From: Candidatus Saccharimonadota bacterium
GTDB taxonomy: Bacteria > Patescibacteriota > Saccharimonadia > Saccharimonadales > Saccharimonadaceae
DNA length: 64,000 nt
Assembly: GCA_030445245.1 (NCBI GenBank)
Contig: JAUCSD010000001.1
Location: 248,001-312,000 of the forward strand
Reading direction: 5' to 3'
A program made the position numbers and the translations under genes. Positions 45,527 through 53,455 of the stretch are shown piece after piece (positions within the stretch are counted from its first letter, which is position 1; every line of letters begins with the position of its first letter). A model generated the notes under the pieces. That model had not been told where the DNA came from, searched no databases, and saw only the letters and a list, made by a program, of their open reading frames with translations.

Positions 45527-46138
45527 CTACTTCCGCCAGTCGCCACTGTTGCGACGGTTACGACCGTTCATGTGCCATGCGTGTGGATTGGCTTTCATGA
45601 GTTGTTCGAATAGGTCTTTTGCGGTTTGGGTGTAGAGCTTTTCTTTCGCGACGAACTCACGGTTGCTTTGCCAGCTGTCCTTCAGTACGTTACCGGACGC
45701 AGCTTGCTCGGCTAGCTCAAAGTCAACGTCGAGATTGTCAGCGTCTTTGACGATTTTTGACTCAAGTGTCTCGCGTGTTTCATATTCTTCCCAAAGGGCG
45801 TAAAATTCCTTTTCGATCGAGGTTCCTGCAAGCATATCCTGCGCAGCAAGCTCTTCATTGCGAATTACGTATTGGCGTGCAATATAGTCAACGTCGCCAG
45901 CGCGGCTTTCGGCAATATCGTGCATAAGGGCCATTTTAGCGATCTTGCCAGTATCCACATTCTTCTCTTTAGCAGCGATGGTCATTGCGATCCAAAAGAC
46001 ACGGAAATGATGGTCTGCTAAGTTCGCAAAGCTGGTTGTGTGGAATCGGCGCCACATTCGGTCGATAAGGCGGATATTGCCCATCTCAAACAAAAAGTTA
46101 ACATCATGTTCAAGGTCGTTAGATTTGGGCGTAGTCAT
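45527..46138 (-). CDS. HD-domain phosphohydrolase (YfbR/HDDC2-like)
   Basis: 203 residues with H in ADHHFRVF, the HD pair MALMHDIAESRAGD and a late Asp in VKDADNLDVDFE, the pattern of 5'-nucleotidase-type HD proteins. TATACT stands six bases before the ATG at 46138, favouring it over an upstream Met and implying a leaderless mRNA. Divergent from folA, with which it shares the intergenic region. Confidence 0.85.
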   Translation of the reverse strand: MTTPKSNDLEHDVNFLFEMGNIRLIDRMWRRFHTTSFANLADHHFRVFWIAMTIAAKEKNVDTGKIAKMALMHDIAESRAGDVDYIARQYVIRNEELAAQDMLAGTSIEKEFYALWEEYETRETLESKIVKDADNLDVDFELAEQAASGNVLKDSWQSNREFVAKEKLYTQTAKDLFEQLMKANPHAWHMNGRNRRNSGDWRK

Positions 46139-46206
46139 AGCCCTAGTATATTCGATGGAGACTGCATGCACAAATTATATGTTTGTGAGAATGGTATACT
46201 TAGACT

Positions 46207-46725
46207 ATGATTTCTATTATTGTTGCTGCAGACCAAAACGGTGCCATCGGTGCAAAAAACAAAGTTCCTTGGCGACTTCGTGATGATCTCGTACGACTTA
46301 AAGAACTTGTTTCTGGACATACAGTCATTCTAGGTCGCAAAACATATGATTCAATGGCCGGGTATTATGATGCCAGTGGGCGGCCTATGCCCGGGCGGAC
46401 GTATATTGTCGTAAGCCGGAGTACCGACTATCAACCAAGTCGTGACAATGCCCGTGCGGTACACTCTATCGAAGAAGCTATGACTCTCGCTAAAGAGCTA
46501 GGAGATCAAGAGATTTTCGTTAATGGTGGTGGTGAGATCTATAAGACTATGCTTCCGTTAGCCGATAGAGTCTATCTTTCCCAGGTTCAGACTAAAATAG
46601 ACGATGTCGATGCAGTTTTTCCGGCGTTAGATCTAAGTCAGTGGAGTGAGGTGTCGAGAGAACATCATTCACAAGATGATCGCAATGAATTTGACTATGA
46701 TGTCGTTATGTATGATCGTCGCTAG
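46207..46725 (+). CDS. folA: Dihydrofolate reductase
   Basis: The 172-residue enzyme has AADQNGAIGAKNKVPWRLRDD, the NADPH site VILGRKTYDSM and GGGEIYKTMLP. It regenerates tetrahydrofolate used up by ThyA. An extended -10 (TGGTATACT) ends six bases before the ATG. A terminator with a stem of about 20 bp follows at 46738. Confidence 0.96.
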   Translation: MISIIVAADQNGAIGAKNKVPWRLRDDLVRLKELVSGHTVILGRKTYDSMAGYYDASGRPMPGRTYIVVSRSTDYQPSRDNARAVHSIEEAMTLAKELGDQEIFVNGGGEIYKTMLPLADRVYLSQVQTKIDDVDAVFPALDLSQWSEVSREHHSQDDRNEFDYDVVMYDRR

Positions 46726-46737
46726 GAGGACCTAGCC

Positions 46738-46778
46738 AATAAAAATACCCTCACTGTAACAGTGAGGGTATTTTTATT
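46738..46778. terminator. Bidirectional terminator between folA and rplA
   Basis: AATAAAAATACCCTCACTGT pairs with its complement around a single A; runs of A and T at both ends let it serve both convergent genes. Confidence 0.9.
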
Positions 46779-46792
46779 ATGTGTACTACTAA

Positions 46793-47806
46793 TTAGTTAG
46801 TAACGTTCTCAACCTTGATACCAGGACCCTGAGTGGTGCTGATGCTTGTTGATTTAACGTAGCCGCCCTTAAGACTTGATGGCTTTTGTGACTGAAGGCT
46901 GTCGAAGAATGCTTTTGCGTTTTCGGCAAGTTTCGTTGCGCCAAATGATACTTTACCAATTGAAAGGTGAACAATTGCTTGCTTATCAACACGATATTCA
47001 ACCTTACCAGCCTTAGCCTCGGTAACAGCCTTTGCAACATCAGTCGCAACGGTACCAGACTTAGGGTTTGGCATAAGACCACGTGGGCCAAGCACACGAG
47101 CGTATTTACCAAGACGCGGCATGTATTGAGGAGTAGCTACAAGAATATCGAAGTTGATCTCTTGTTTCTCAAGTTGCTTGATGAATTCTTCATCACCAAC
47201 GATGTCAGCACCTGCAGCTTTGGCTGCTTTGTGGTCAGCTTCTGGAGCAAACACAGCAACGCGGATAACCTTACCAGTACCGTTTGGAAGAGATACGGTA
47301 GTACGAATGTTTTGGTCAGCCTGACGGGGGTCAACACCAAGACGAACGTGTACTTCTACAGATGCGTCGAACGTAGATGGGTTAGTCTTAGTAGCTAGCT
47401 CAAGTGCTTCGGCAAGTGTGTATACTTTTTCAGCTTCAACTTGCTTTGCAACGTTGCGGTAGTTCTTGCCACGACGTTCGCTACGTGGGCGAGTAACTGG
47501 CTTTGGACCTTTAGCAACGTTTGCTTCAGCATCTTCAGACTGTGGAGCGGTATCACCAGCTTCTTTACGAGCTTCTTTTTCAGCTTTTGCTTCAGCTTCA
47601 GCAATTGCTTTTTCACTGCGCTTACCAGCTTTTGCGAGTGGCTTGTCTTCTGTGGCTACTGCTTTTTCTTCTGATGTAGCAGGAGCTTCTACTTCAGGAG
47701 CAGATGCACCAGCTATTGCTGCTTCGATCTCAGCAATAGTATTTTTTTCGCTAACTTCTAGCTTGAGTTCTGCTGCTTTTTCAAGCAATTCGGCTTTTTT
47801 AGCCAT
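46793..47806 (-). CDS. rplA: Ribosomal protein L1 with long N-terminal extension
   Basis: The L1 domain (from about residue 120; [28 protein letters not shown]) is complete. Before it stand about 115 extra residues: a SAP-like helix pair ([18 protein letters not shown]) and an Ala/Glu/Lys-rich low-complexity stretch. Typical L1 has 230 residues, this 337. L1 is usually directly after rplK; here rplK is 4.4 kb upstream. AAAGGG stands before the ATG and TATAAT at 47873-47878. Confidence 0.95.
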   Translation of the reverse strand: MAKKAELLEKAAELKLEVSEKNTIAEIEAAIAGASAPEVEAPATSEEKAVATEDKPLAKAGKRSEKAIAEAEAKAEKEARKEAGDTAPQSEDAEANVAKGPKPVTRPRSERRGKNYRNVAKQVEAEKVYTLAEALELATKTNPSTFDASVEVHVRLGVDPRQADQNIRTTVSLPNGTGKVIRVAVFAPEADHKAAKAAGADIVGDEEFIKQLEKQEINFDILVATPQYMPRLGKYARVLGPRGLMPNPKSGTVATDVAKAVTEAKAGKVEYRVDKQAIVHLSIGKVSFGATKLAENAKAFFDSLQSQKPSSLKGGYVKSTSISTTQGPGIKVENVTN

Positions 47807-47927
47807 AGGTGTAAACCCTTTCTGTGGTGCTAACGGCTGTTTAGGCCTCCCAACATTGATTGTTATGAGCTAATTATATCATAATAAAAACATAATGACC
47901 ACTGTTAGCGTGATTGTTGCGTACAAG

Positions 47928-47959
47928 GTACATAACAAGCGGGGCGGCTGGTTATGTAC
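47928..47959 (-). terminator. Hairpin downstream of the gene at 47972
   Basis: GTACATAAC (47928-47936) pairs with GTTATGTAC (47951-47959) around a 14-base GC-rich loop. No T-run is present. Confidence 0.4.
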
Positions 47960-47971
47960 GTATTGAGGATG

Positions 47972-48286
47972 TTATGGCTGATTGTTGCATACTCTGATGA
48001 GCCTTCGTTGTTCTTGTCTATTCCTTTCAACTATTGCGTTAATTAGGTCGAGTACTGCCATGCAGCGCTTCTCGCCACCCGCAACAGTGAGTCGATATTG
48101 TTGGGCGTTACCGAGAACCTTGACGTTTACAGCGCCAAGGTTCTCAAGTTCTACGCTCCGAACGCCTCGTAAGGGGTTTCTGCTCAGTCGCACATAGAAT
48201 GTATTGAACGTTATAGATACCTCATCTTTTTTGACAGTCATTGAATCGCCGTCGATCGTCATAAATGGAATTCGTCTTGCCGCCAT
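47972..48286 (-). CDS. Small basic protein of unknown function
   Basis: Not recognised; 104 residues if started at the ATG at 48286, shorter if one of two later Met codons is used. No good Shine-Dalgarno is seen. The middle looks like a row of beta strands followed by a C-terminal helix (MAVLDLINAIVERNRQEQRR), a little like a PH fold. It stands with other unrelated genes between rplA and rplK. Confidence 0.45.
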   Translation of the reverse strand: MAARRIPFMTIDGDSMTVKKDEVSITFNTFYVRLSRNPLRGVRSVELENLGAVNVKVLGNAQQYRLTVAGGEKRCMAVLDLINAIVERNRQEQRRLIRVCNNQP

Positions 48287-48358
48287 CGCAGCGCACCGCA
48301 CCGTCCCTTAGCCACCCCGCCTGTCAATTTTTACGATAATACATTCATTTATAAAAGA

Positions 48359-48417
48359 AAAGAGCCCACCCACGGATGGCTGCTGTGAGCATGTCCTTGG
48401 ACACGCTCACGGGCTCT
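48359..48417 (-). terminator. Long hairpin after orphan gene 48437-48766
   Basis: GAGCCC (48362-48367) pairs with GGGCTC (48411-48416), and inside GTGAGCATGTCC pairs with GGACACGCTCAC with one mismatch. CCACGGA and TCCGTG could form an alternative pairing. T-rich bases follow in minus sense (TTTTCTTTT). Confidence 0.65.
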
Positions 48418-48436
48418 CTCCGTGAATGAACTGTGA

Positions 48437-48766
48437 TCAGGGCGGCGGTGTTTCCGGAAGCGTCGTTCTCCTTCTGATCACAACGAGCAATTCCTCGAAC
48501 CTCTCTGGTTCAGCGTAGCTCTTCGAGATATCGGGGAGGTATCCTATTTGGATAAGCTGAAGGATGAGGCTCTGACGTGCTTCGGGACTAAATGCCCTAG
48601 CCTGTTCCAAGAGACTCAGAGCGAATAGTGCCGTCACCTGGTGATCGGTACTTGGAGGCAAAGTGATATCGGCTCTGACCCTTCGACGCGCAAAACGCCA
48701 TACGAGCCAAGCCACTCCACCGATCACGACACACGATATTAGAATGCGTCGGCCGAAGACTTTCAT
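48437..48766 (-). CDS. Single-pass membrane orphan, 109 residues
   Basis: Not recognised. An N-terminal membrane helix (about 7-25, ISCVVIGGVAWLVWRF) is followed by a basic patch and a helical soluble part rich in Leu and Glu. GAGAAGAGG precedes the ATG, and TTTACA-16-TATACT lies further up. Own promoter, strong hairpin at the end and unusual composition recall the other orphans in this window. Confidence 0.55.
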   Translation of the reverse strand: MKVFGRRILISCVVIGGVAWLVWRFARRRVRADITLPPSTDHQVTALFALSLLEQARAFSPEARQSLILQLIQIGYLPDISKSYAEPERFEELLVVIRRRTTLPETPPP

Positions 48767-48887
48767 AAGACCTCTTCTCGAATGCGTCCGAAATTATCGT
48801 ATATAGACAGTATAAAATAAAAGATGAATGTGTAAAGAATAATTCAATTATATATGAGAAAAGAATCTTATGAGGAAGAGGGTCGAG

Positions 48888-49433
48888 CTATAGCTTGCCT
48901 ATTATCTTATAGAGGCTGTGCTTTGAGACGATGGTTTGAATAAGCGCGTTACGCAGAGCCTCTTGTAGACTGACGCTGCGCAGGATTAGCTTATCTGAAT
49001 AGGTACCCCATGTATCGCGCTCATCAGGACGACTTAACTCCGTAAGAATTTGACGCATGGCCGGTCCATGCTCCAGATCTTCCTTTTGCATTGTCTGTAG
49101 GACGTACTCTGGAATTGGCAGGCCGCTCGAATACCCGTAGTATGATTTCCCGTCAATAATGATGCAGGCCCAGGCTTCTTCGAACCATACGCCGTAGCGC
49201 TCCACCAAACCGCTTTCGATACCAATTCCGTATTCGGCTAATTTGATTGTAGCGACATTTTGAGCGCGGTTGTACGCACCCTGCTTTATCTGCTCTCCTC
49301 TAGGTGTGTCAGGAACACCAGATGGAGTATCAATTCCCGTAACGGTCATTTCGTCACTTGGAATGAATTCTGCCATAACTTGCGTGACGATTGCAATCTT
49401 TGCTTTATTCTTAGTGCCAACAATAATATTCAT
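48888..49433 (-). CDS. Inosine/xanthosine triphosphatase-like protein (YjjX/DUF84)
   Basis: The 181-residue protein has VGTKNKAKIAIV at the start, SGVPDTPRGEQIKQGAYNRA, GIGIESGLVERYGVWFEEAW and GPAMRQILTE, the YjjX/DUF84 pattern. Such enzymes remove non-canonical purine triphosphates. TATACT ends nine bases before the ATG. Confidence 0.88.
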   Translation of the reverse strand: MNIIVGTKNKAKIAIVTQVMAEFIPSDEMTVTGIDTPSGVPDTPRGEQIKQGAYNRAQNVATIKLAEYGIGIESGLVERYGVWFEEAWACIIIDGKSYYGYSSGLPIPEYVLQTMQKEDLEHGPAMRQILTELSRPDERDTWGTYSDKLILRSVSLQEALRNALIQTIVSKHSLYKIIGKL

Positions 49434-49450
49434 AATTCTATGAGTATAAC

Positions 49451-49480
49451 AAAAGAGAGGGCTATCGTGCCCTCTCTTTT
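49451..49480 (-). terminator. Terminator of the gene at 49494
   Basis: AAAAGAGAGGG pairs with CCCTCTCTTTT around CTATCGTG; a T-run follows in minus-strand sense. Confidence 0.85.
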
Positions 49481-49493
49481 GTTTGTTACCTTG

Positions 49494-49742
49494 CTACTGA
49501 GTCATGCTCAGTAGTGTCCAGCCGCTTCCATCACTCCTCAAGCGGTAATCGTTCGCACCGTCTGTCATACTGAAGATCTGTGCGATTCGCTCGCCGCTGC
49601 GGATAACGGTACGTAGTCCCGCGTCGATGAAATCGTAGGTTGTGCCTTCGAATTCAATGCGGCGTGGGTAGGTACGCATACCTCGGCCGAAGCCGATAGC
49701 TGTTACTGCAACTGGACTGTTGATGGTAATTGATTTGTTCAT
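49494..49742 (-). CDS. Small conserved-looking protein, 82 residues
   Basis: Not recognised. TTAGGAG before the ATG at 49742 fixes the start; the longer open frame upstream is spurious. It reads as beta-rich with a basic centre (GFGRGMRTYPRRIEFEGTTYDFID) and ends DYRLRSDGSGWTLLSMTQ. No signal peptide. Confidence 0.6.
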   Translation of the reverse strand: MNKSITINSPVAVTAIGFGRGMRTYPRRIEFEGTTYDFIDAGLRTVIRSGERIAQIFSMTDGANDYRLRSDGSGWTLLSMTQ

Positions 49743-49833
49743 ATTCTTACTCCTAAGACTGTAAAGATTTGTTTTTTGGATAAAATAAAAACTGACAACA
49801 AGAAAATTGGTCAGCTGCGGAATTATGAGTAAG

Positions 49834-50001
49834 CTACGAGGAGACAAATCGGCACCGCCGGGCCTGATCTGCTGTATCACCTGAAGTAGCGTTTGAATAT
49901 GTAGTTGCGACAGGGACGCTTTGCATTGAAATGCTAGTGTGTATATCGACTAGTTGTTTTAAATAGGTCTGTACGTAAAAAGGTTCTCCACCAGTACTCA
50001 C
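49834..50001 (-). CDS. Possible short gene behind TATACT promoter
   Basis: A GTG at 50001 follows AAAGAAGG and TATACT and opens 55 codons beginning VSTGGEPFYVQTYLKQLVD. The TGGEP start recalls radical-SAM proteins by chance or as a fragment, but no Cys motif follows. The region just upstream (about 50084-50125) holds an imperfect direct copy of its first 35 bases. Weakly supported. Confidence 0.3.
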   Translation of the reverse strand: MSTGGEPFYVQTYLKQLVDIHTSISMQSVPVATTYSNATSGDTADQARRCRFVSS

Positions 50002-50149
50002 ATGACCTTCTTTAGTATAGCGCGTCCACCCGCTGGGTCGTCAATACCATTAGCGGTTTTTACAACTCATTTAAATACAAAAAGAAGGTTCTCAAGGCCC
50101 GCCACTACTGGTCACATGAACTAATCTTTACCGCATGTAGATAGATGTG
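50002..50149. other. Intergenic with imperfect direct repeat
   Basis: In minus sense, the segments around 50125-50084 and 50005-49978 share TCATGTGA, an AGTAGTGG/AGTACTGGTGG block and GAGAACCTTYTTTTT. The meaning is unknown. Confidence 0.35.
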
Positions 50150-50683
50150 CTATATAAAATCGTTCGTTGAGACGGTATCCCAGGAATCGAGGATTTCGTC
50201 AAATATGAACGAGGCAATGTCGTAGGTAATGGGATTGATGGTGTCTTTTGCCGCTATAAGTTCAGCTTTGGTAAATAATCTCAGATCTGTCGATTCACCT
50301 TCATCAGGTGACTCATGAGGCTCCTCGTTCGCTGTAAGTGCGTACGCACTGTCTGTATGGGCGTGACCTCCTTTATTAGGATAGCCCATTGTAGTATGTG
50401 TCACCGGGTATGGATGGACGACAGAACCAGTGATACTTTTTAGGCGTGTATGTGGTTGAAGTAGGCTGACCTGTTCGATATTATATCCAGTCTCTTCCTT
50501 AAGTTCATGTATGAGTGCTTCCCACGGGTTTTCATCGAGCTCGATATGACCACCGAATTGCGCAAGCGAGTTCATTTTTTTATGAAAGTGCAGCATAACT
50601 TTCGGTTCACTAAAATCTGTACGAAATAAATAAATACTTATAGTGTGATCGTGCTGCCCTGGTTTGGTGTGAATATGTGCCAT
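50150..50683 (-). CDS. Nudix hydrolase
   Basis: The 177-residue protein carries a Nudix box GGHIELDENPWEALIHELKEETGY. Nudix enzymes cleave nucleoside diphosphates linked to other groups; substrate unknown. TATACT ends six bases before the ATG, so a leaderless mRNA is likely. Confidence 0.9.
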   Translation of the reverse strand: MAHIHTKPGQHDHTISIYLFRTDFSEPKVMLHFHKKMNSLAQFGGHIELDENPWEALIHELKEETGYNIEQVSLLQPHTRLKSITGSVVHPYPVTHTTMGYPNKGGHAHTDSAYALTANEEPHESPDEGESTDLRLFTKAELIAAKDTINPITYDIASFIFDEILDSWDTVSTNDFI

Positions 50684-50712
50684 GGAAATAGTATAAGTGC
50701 TTTAGGATTGGT

Positions 50713-51264
50713 TTACCACCAGTGGTTATCGGTGTTTGTCCGGTAGCCCCAAGCAAAATACACTCCCGCGCTTGGGTTGTAGCCATCCGTTAGAGCGAGG
50801 AGCGGATTATTTGTTATCTCTGCTGCGGGGAGTTGTGAATCATTTTTGTAGCGGATAAGTTCGTAGTCAGTGCCGTTGGATTGGTAGAGATACGTGTCGC
50901 CGTTTCCCAGTGTACTTGGCATCTGCGGAGTCTTTGATATGTATTTAGGCGAGAGACCGACAATAAAGCTATCGCCTGTAGCCTGGTCCCATCCGCACCA
51001 GTTATTGGTACAGCCACTTTGGCCTGTCGTTATAGGGTAGGTGCTATTGTCTACTTTATAAAGTTCGAGTGCTTTCGTGAGTGTTTTAAGGTCAGACTGC
51101 TCGCGTGCGAAGGTGGCGCGACCTTGAATGCCATTGTAAGCGATAATGGTAATCGCCGCTAAAATGGCGATAATAACGACAACAATCAACAGTTCAACAA
51201 TGGTGAAGCCTCGATTTATTTGTGTCGATACTGTCTTTATTTGTGTTATACCTGCCCACGTCAT
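50713..51264 (-). CDS. Type IV pilin-like protein
   Basis: 183 residues. A leader of about 18 residues ends before GFTIVELLIVVVIIAILAAI with Glu5, the prepilin motif. The C-terminal domain has a Cys pair (GCTNNWCGWD). TATACT stands six bases before the ATG. The second pilin-like gene of the window (other at 32237), without assembly genes. Confidence 0.87.
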   Translation of the reverse strand: MTWAGITQIKTVSTQINRGFTIVELLIVVVIIAILAAITIIAYNGIQGRATFAREQSDLKTLTKALELYKVDNSTYPITTGQSGCTNNWCGWDQATGDSFIVGLSPKYISKTPQMPSTLGNGDTYLYQSNGTDYELIRYKNDSQLPAAEITNNPLLALTDGYNPSAGVYFAWGYRTNTDNHWW

Positions 51265-51335
51265 ATGGATAGTATATCGTACGTGCTTATAAAATAAAAT
51301 TGATCCTCTCCTATGGCGTGGGTATGGGAGAAGTT

Positions 51336-51384
51336 GCTTTTCGTCCTTTTGGACTCGTCAGCATAGATATTCATCTACGGAAGC
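51336..51384 (-). ncRNA. Hammerhead ribozyme, stem III open (type III)
   Basis: The minus strand gives, in order: GCUU (stem III 3' strand), cleavage triplet UUC, a 7-bp stem I (CGUAGAU/AUCUAUG, loop GAAU), CUGACGA, a 4-bp stem II (GUCC/GGAC, loop AAAA), GAAA and AGC of stem III. Every core position of the family (CUGANGA, GAAA, NUH with H=C) is met. Predicted cleavage is between 51380 and 51379. Stem III is only 4 bp including A15.1-U16.1. It lies about 105 bases downstream of the orphan gene at 51489. Confidence 0.88.
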
Positions 51385-51484
51385 GGTGTTGACCGCCAGA
51401 TTTAACTTTTAAGTACAACTCGCGTAGTTGGACCAAGGAGACGAGCGCGAATTCACCAAGTTAAATCTACGGTCACACCGCTCC
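51379..51484 (-). promoter_or_regulatory. Long imperfect hairpin overlapping ribozyme stem III
   Basis: About 24 paired positions join GGAGCGGUGU-GACCG-AGATTTAACTT with its counterpart near 51380-51408; the inner part (about 50 bases) has further pairing. The outer arm includes the bases GCUUC that the hammerhead needs for stem III and cleavage, so the two folds exclude each other. Confidence 0.6.
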
Positions 51485-51488
51485 GCGG

Positions 51489-51971
51489 TTAAGCGTTGCG
51501 AATCGTGTAGTAGGTCAGGTAGCGTTCGACACGTGCCTTGGCCTCCTCCCAGTCGACGGTCTTGTTACGTGAGAGGACGACGGTGCTGTCTCCCGGCTGG
51601 CTGACACGTCTGAACGCCGGATCGGCCTGGAGGGCCTCGATGAGCAGGCGGTCCGCTTTCCTCGTCGGAGGCAGGATGAGGAATGACTCATCGATCGTCG
51701 TTGCCTCGAGAAGTGCCTTGATCTTTCCGGCATGCGCTACTTTCTGACGAGCAACGAGCGTTTCGATGGGTGGAGTCAGGGCGGTGACGAAGTCCGTCAG
51801 GGTGTGCCTGGGTGAGAGTGTTACCGTCACCTTGCACGCTGGACCCTGAGCAACTCCCGTGACTTCCTTGAGTTTGCTCAAAGTCACGCGGAACCTTCCG
51901 TCGGTCGGCACACACAAGATGATTAACTGACGCCGCTCTGCCAGTGGCTTGAGCGCGAACAATTCGGGCAT
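51489..51971 (-). CDS. GC-rich orphan protein upstream of a hammerhead ribozyme
   Basis: Not recognised. The Met at 51971 (AGAGAGG before it) is preferred over the frame opening at 51989, giving 160 residues: a first domain (about 1-85; LFALKPLAERRQLIILCVP, then VTLSPRHTLTDFV) that could suit a small nucleic-acid-binding fold, and a C-terminal half rich in charged helices. Composition is more GC-rich than around it. TTGACG-17-TAATAT (52180-52152) gives a leader of about 175 bases with a large hairpin. Confidence 0.6.
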   Translation of the reverse strand: MPELFALKPLAERRQLIILCVPTDGRFRVTLSKLKEVTGVAQGPACKVTVTLSPRHTLTDFVTALTPPIETLVARQKVAHAGKIKALLEATTIDESFLILPPTRKADRLLIEALQADPAFRRVSQPGDSTVVLSRNKTVDWEEAKARVERYLTYYTIRNA

Positions 51972-52035
51972 GGCGCCTCTCTTCTGCAAGCCGTCTCGCG
52001 AGTCCGCACCGGTCAGGCGCGTAAATGGTACTCAG

Positions 52036-52087
52036 CGATACGAGCAGACAATACATCCGTACGTGAATGTACAGTCTGCTCGTATCG
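52036..52087 (-). promoter_or_regulatory. Large hairpin in leader of orphan gene
   Basis: CGATACGAGCAGAC (52036-52049) pairs perfectly with its complement at 52074-52087, with a further TACAT/ATGTA inside. It lies in the leader between promoter and the ATG at 51971. Confidence 0.6.
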
Positions 52088-52151
52088 ATTCGTTATGATC
52101 TGGCTGTCAAGGGGCATCAAGGAGTAATTAAACTGCACTCAAAACTTGCTT

Positions 52152-52180
52152 ATATTACCAGTGTATGTTCGGATCGTCAA
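52152..52180 (-). promoter_or_regulatory. Promoter of orphan gene 51489-51971
   Basis: Minus strand TTGACG (52180-52175), 17 bases, TAATAT (52157-52152). Confidence 0.6.
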
Positions 52181-52200
52181 TTGAACATATAGACGGACAA

Positions 52201-52235
52201 TAAAATAACCGCACGAAATCGTACGGTTATTTTAA
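52201..52235 (-). terminator. Terminator of rplK
   Basis: AAAATAACCG pairs with CGGTTATTTT with further pairing inside; it is 18 bases after the rplK stop, so rplK is not read through to rplA. Confidence 0.88.
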
Positions 52236-52252
52236 AGAATGGATCGTGACGA

Positions 52253-52678
52253 TTAGTCGACGATTTCAACACCCATCGAACGTGCTGTACCGGCGATAAC
52301 TTTCACGCGGCCATCCATGTCGATAGCGTTTAGGTGGTCTTTTTTCGACTCAGCAATTACTTCAAGCTGAGCACGAGTGATTTTACCAACCTTATCGGTG
52401 TGTGGCTTGCCACTACCCTTTTTGATACCAACCGCTTCGCGGATAGCATCGTCAACTGGCTGACCAAGTGACTTCCAAGCAAACGTTCGGTCCTCGAACA
52501 CTTGAATGTGAACGATGACGTCTTTGCCCATAAGATCTTTAGTCGCGTCGTTAAATGGATTAATGAAATCCATCATGTTTAGACCCCATTGACCAAGGGT
52601 CGAACCAACTGGAGGACCAGCGGTTGCGCGTCCGGCAGGGATGCGGAGCTTCAAATTACCGATAACTTTTTTTGCCAT
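52253..52678 (-). CDS. rplK: Ribosomal protein L11
   Basis: 141 residues, start MAKKVIGNLKLRIPAGRATAG at 52678 with AAGGAAA upstream. GPPVGSTLGQWGLNMMDF and the C-terminal RNA-binding domain ending AGTARSMGVEIVD are typical. L11 binds 23S rRNA at the GTPase centre. Normally paired with rplA; here a terminator and five genes stand between. Confidence 0.97.
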   Translation of the reverse strand: MAKKVIGNLKLRIPAGRATAGPPVGSTLGQWGLNMMDFINPFNDATKDLMGKDVIVHIQVFEDRTFAWKSLGQPVDDAIREAVGIKKGSGKPHTDKVGKITRAQLEVIAESKKDHLNAIDMDGRVKVIAGTARSMGVEIVD

Positions 52679-52817
52679 TATATAAATTTCCTTCTTTTGT
52701 ACTCGTATTACCGAGTGCGTAACTGAAATAGTATAACGCATTTAGATATTAATTTCCAGTGGTAACAAATTATTAAGAAAGCGATGTTTTCAAACTCAAA
52801 TGAGGTGTGACAATCTG

Positions 52818-52848
52818 CCGGGGCGATCTCATGGAAGAGTCGCCCCGG
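52818..52848 (-). terminator. GC-rich hairpin after orphan gene 52866-53336
   Basis: CCGGGGCGA (52818-52826) pairs perfectly with TCGCCCCGG (52840-52848). No T-run. Confidence 0.5.
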
Positions 52849-52865
52849 CTGTCCTATCCATACTC

Positions 52866-53336
52866 TCATCCGCTCAATGGTTTGCATTGGGTGAGGCCAG
52901 CATTCGTCAGTATCCGGTCGAGCTGCTGCTTCGTCGGGTTGCGAAGGTTTAAAAGCGTGTCTGGATACTTTTTGTTATCCCGGCCAGTCACTGACACGAT
53001 GTATTCTTGAGGGTCTTCCGATGTATAGCCGCGGACTTTGTACTTCCTGCCGTCACTGCCATCGAAGATGAGTGTGACATTGCAGCCTCCGACGACGGGG
53101 AGAGGGCCTGTGACGTATCTGTTCTCTTGGCCTTTGACCCTGAAAATATCAGGGGTTGCGCGTTTCCAGCCTGCCCTATGAATCCGAGCGTAGATAGCGA
53201 GGCGAATCTTTTCAGCCTCAAGATCGGCGGAATTTCGTCGTATGGCGACGAACGCGCCCGAGGTTGTGCCTGCGGTTACAACGGCACTCACGACACCGAC
53301 GAATATAAGGTGGCGTCGTGTGTATTTTTTCGCCAT
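52866..53336 (-). CDS. Membrane-anchored orphan protein, 156 residues
   Basis: Not recognised. A basic start (MAKKYTRRH) and one hydrophobic helix (about 10-30) suggest a signal anchor or uncleaved signal with the rest outside. The outer part is basic, with one GGCNVTLIFDGSDGRKYKVRG strand region and two Cys that could pair. GGTATCTCGGAA precedes the ATG. GC-richer than neighbours and inserted between rplK and nusG. Confidence 0.5.
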   Translation of the reverse strand: MAKKYTRRHLIFVGVVSAVVTAGTTSGAFVAIRRNSADLEAEKIRLAIYARIHRAGWKRATPDIFRVKGQENRYVTGPLPVVGGCNVTLIFDGSDGRKYKVRGYTSEDPQEYIVSVTGRDNKKYPDTLLNLRNPTKQQLDRILTNAGLTQCKPLSG

Positions 53337-53417
53337 TTCCGAGATACCTCTTGCTTCTGAGTACGGGTGCGGACAACCTAGTTATACTGCAAGATGATAA
53401 ATATTTCTACTGAAAAC

Positions 53418-53450
53418 AAATAAAGCTCGCAAACCGCGAGCTTTATTTGT
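53418..53450. terminator. Terminator hairpin between 53456 gene and orphan
   Basis: CAAATAAAGCTCGC pairs with GCGAGCTTTATTTG around AAACC; it ends the minus-strand gene at 53456. Confidence 0.85.
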
Positions 53451-53455
53451 TCCGG

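Noticed and set aside
47988-48010. CTCTGATGAGCC as hammerhead core
   Set aside because: No pairing stem II and no GAAA follow; the bases lie inside a coding frame on the other strand.
51379-51484. Long imperfect hairpin as an integron attC site
   Set aside because: Core sites of the GTTRRRY type are not present at the stem ends and no integrase is seen; the overlap with a hammerhead explains it better.
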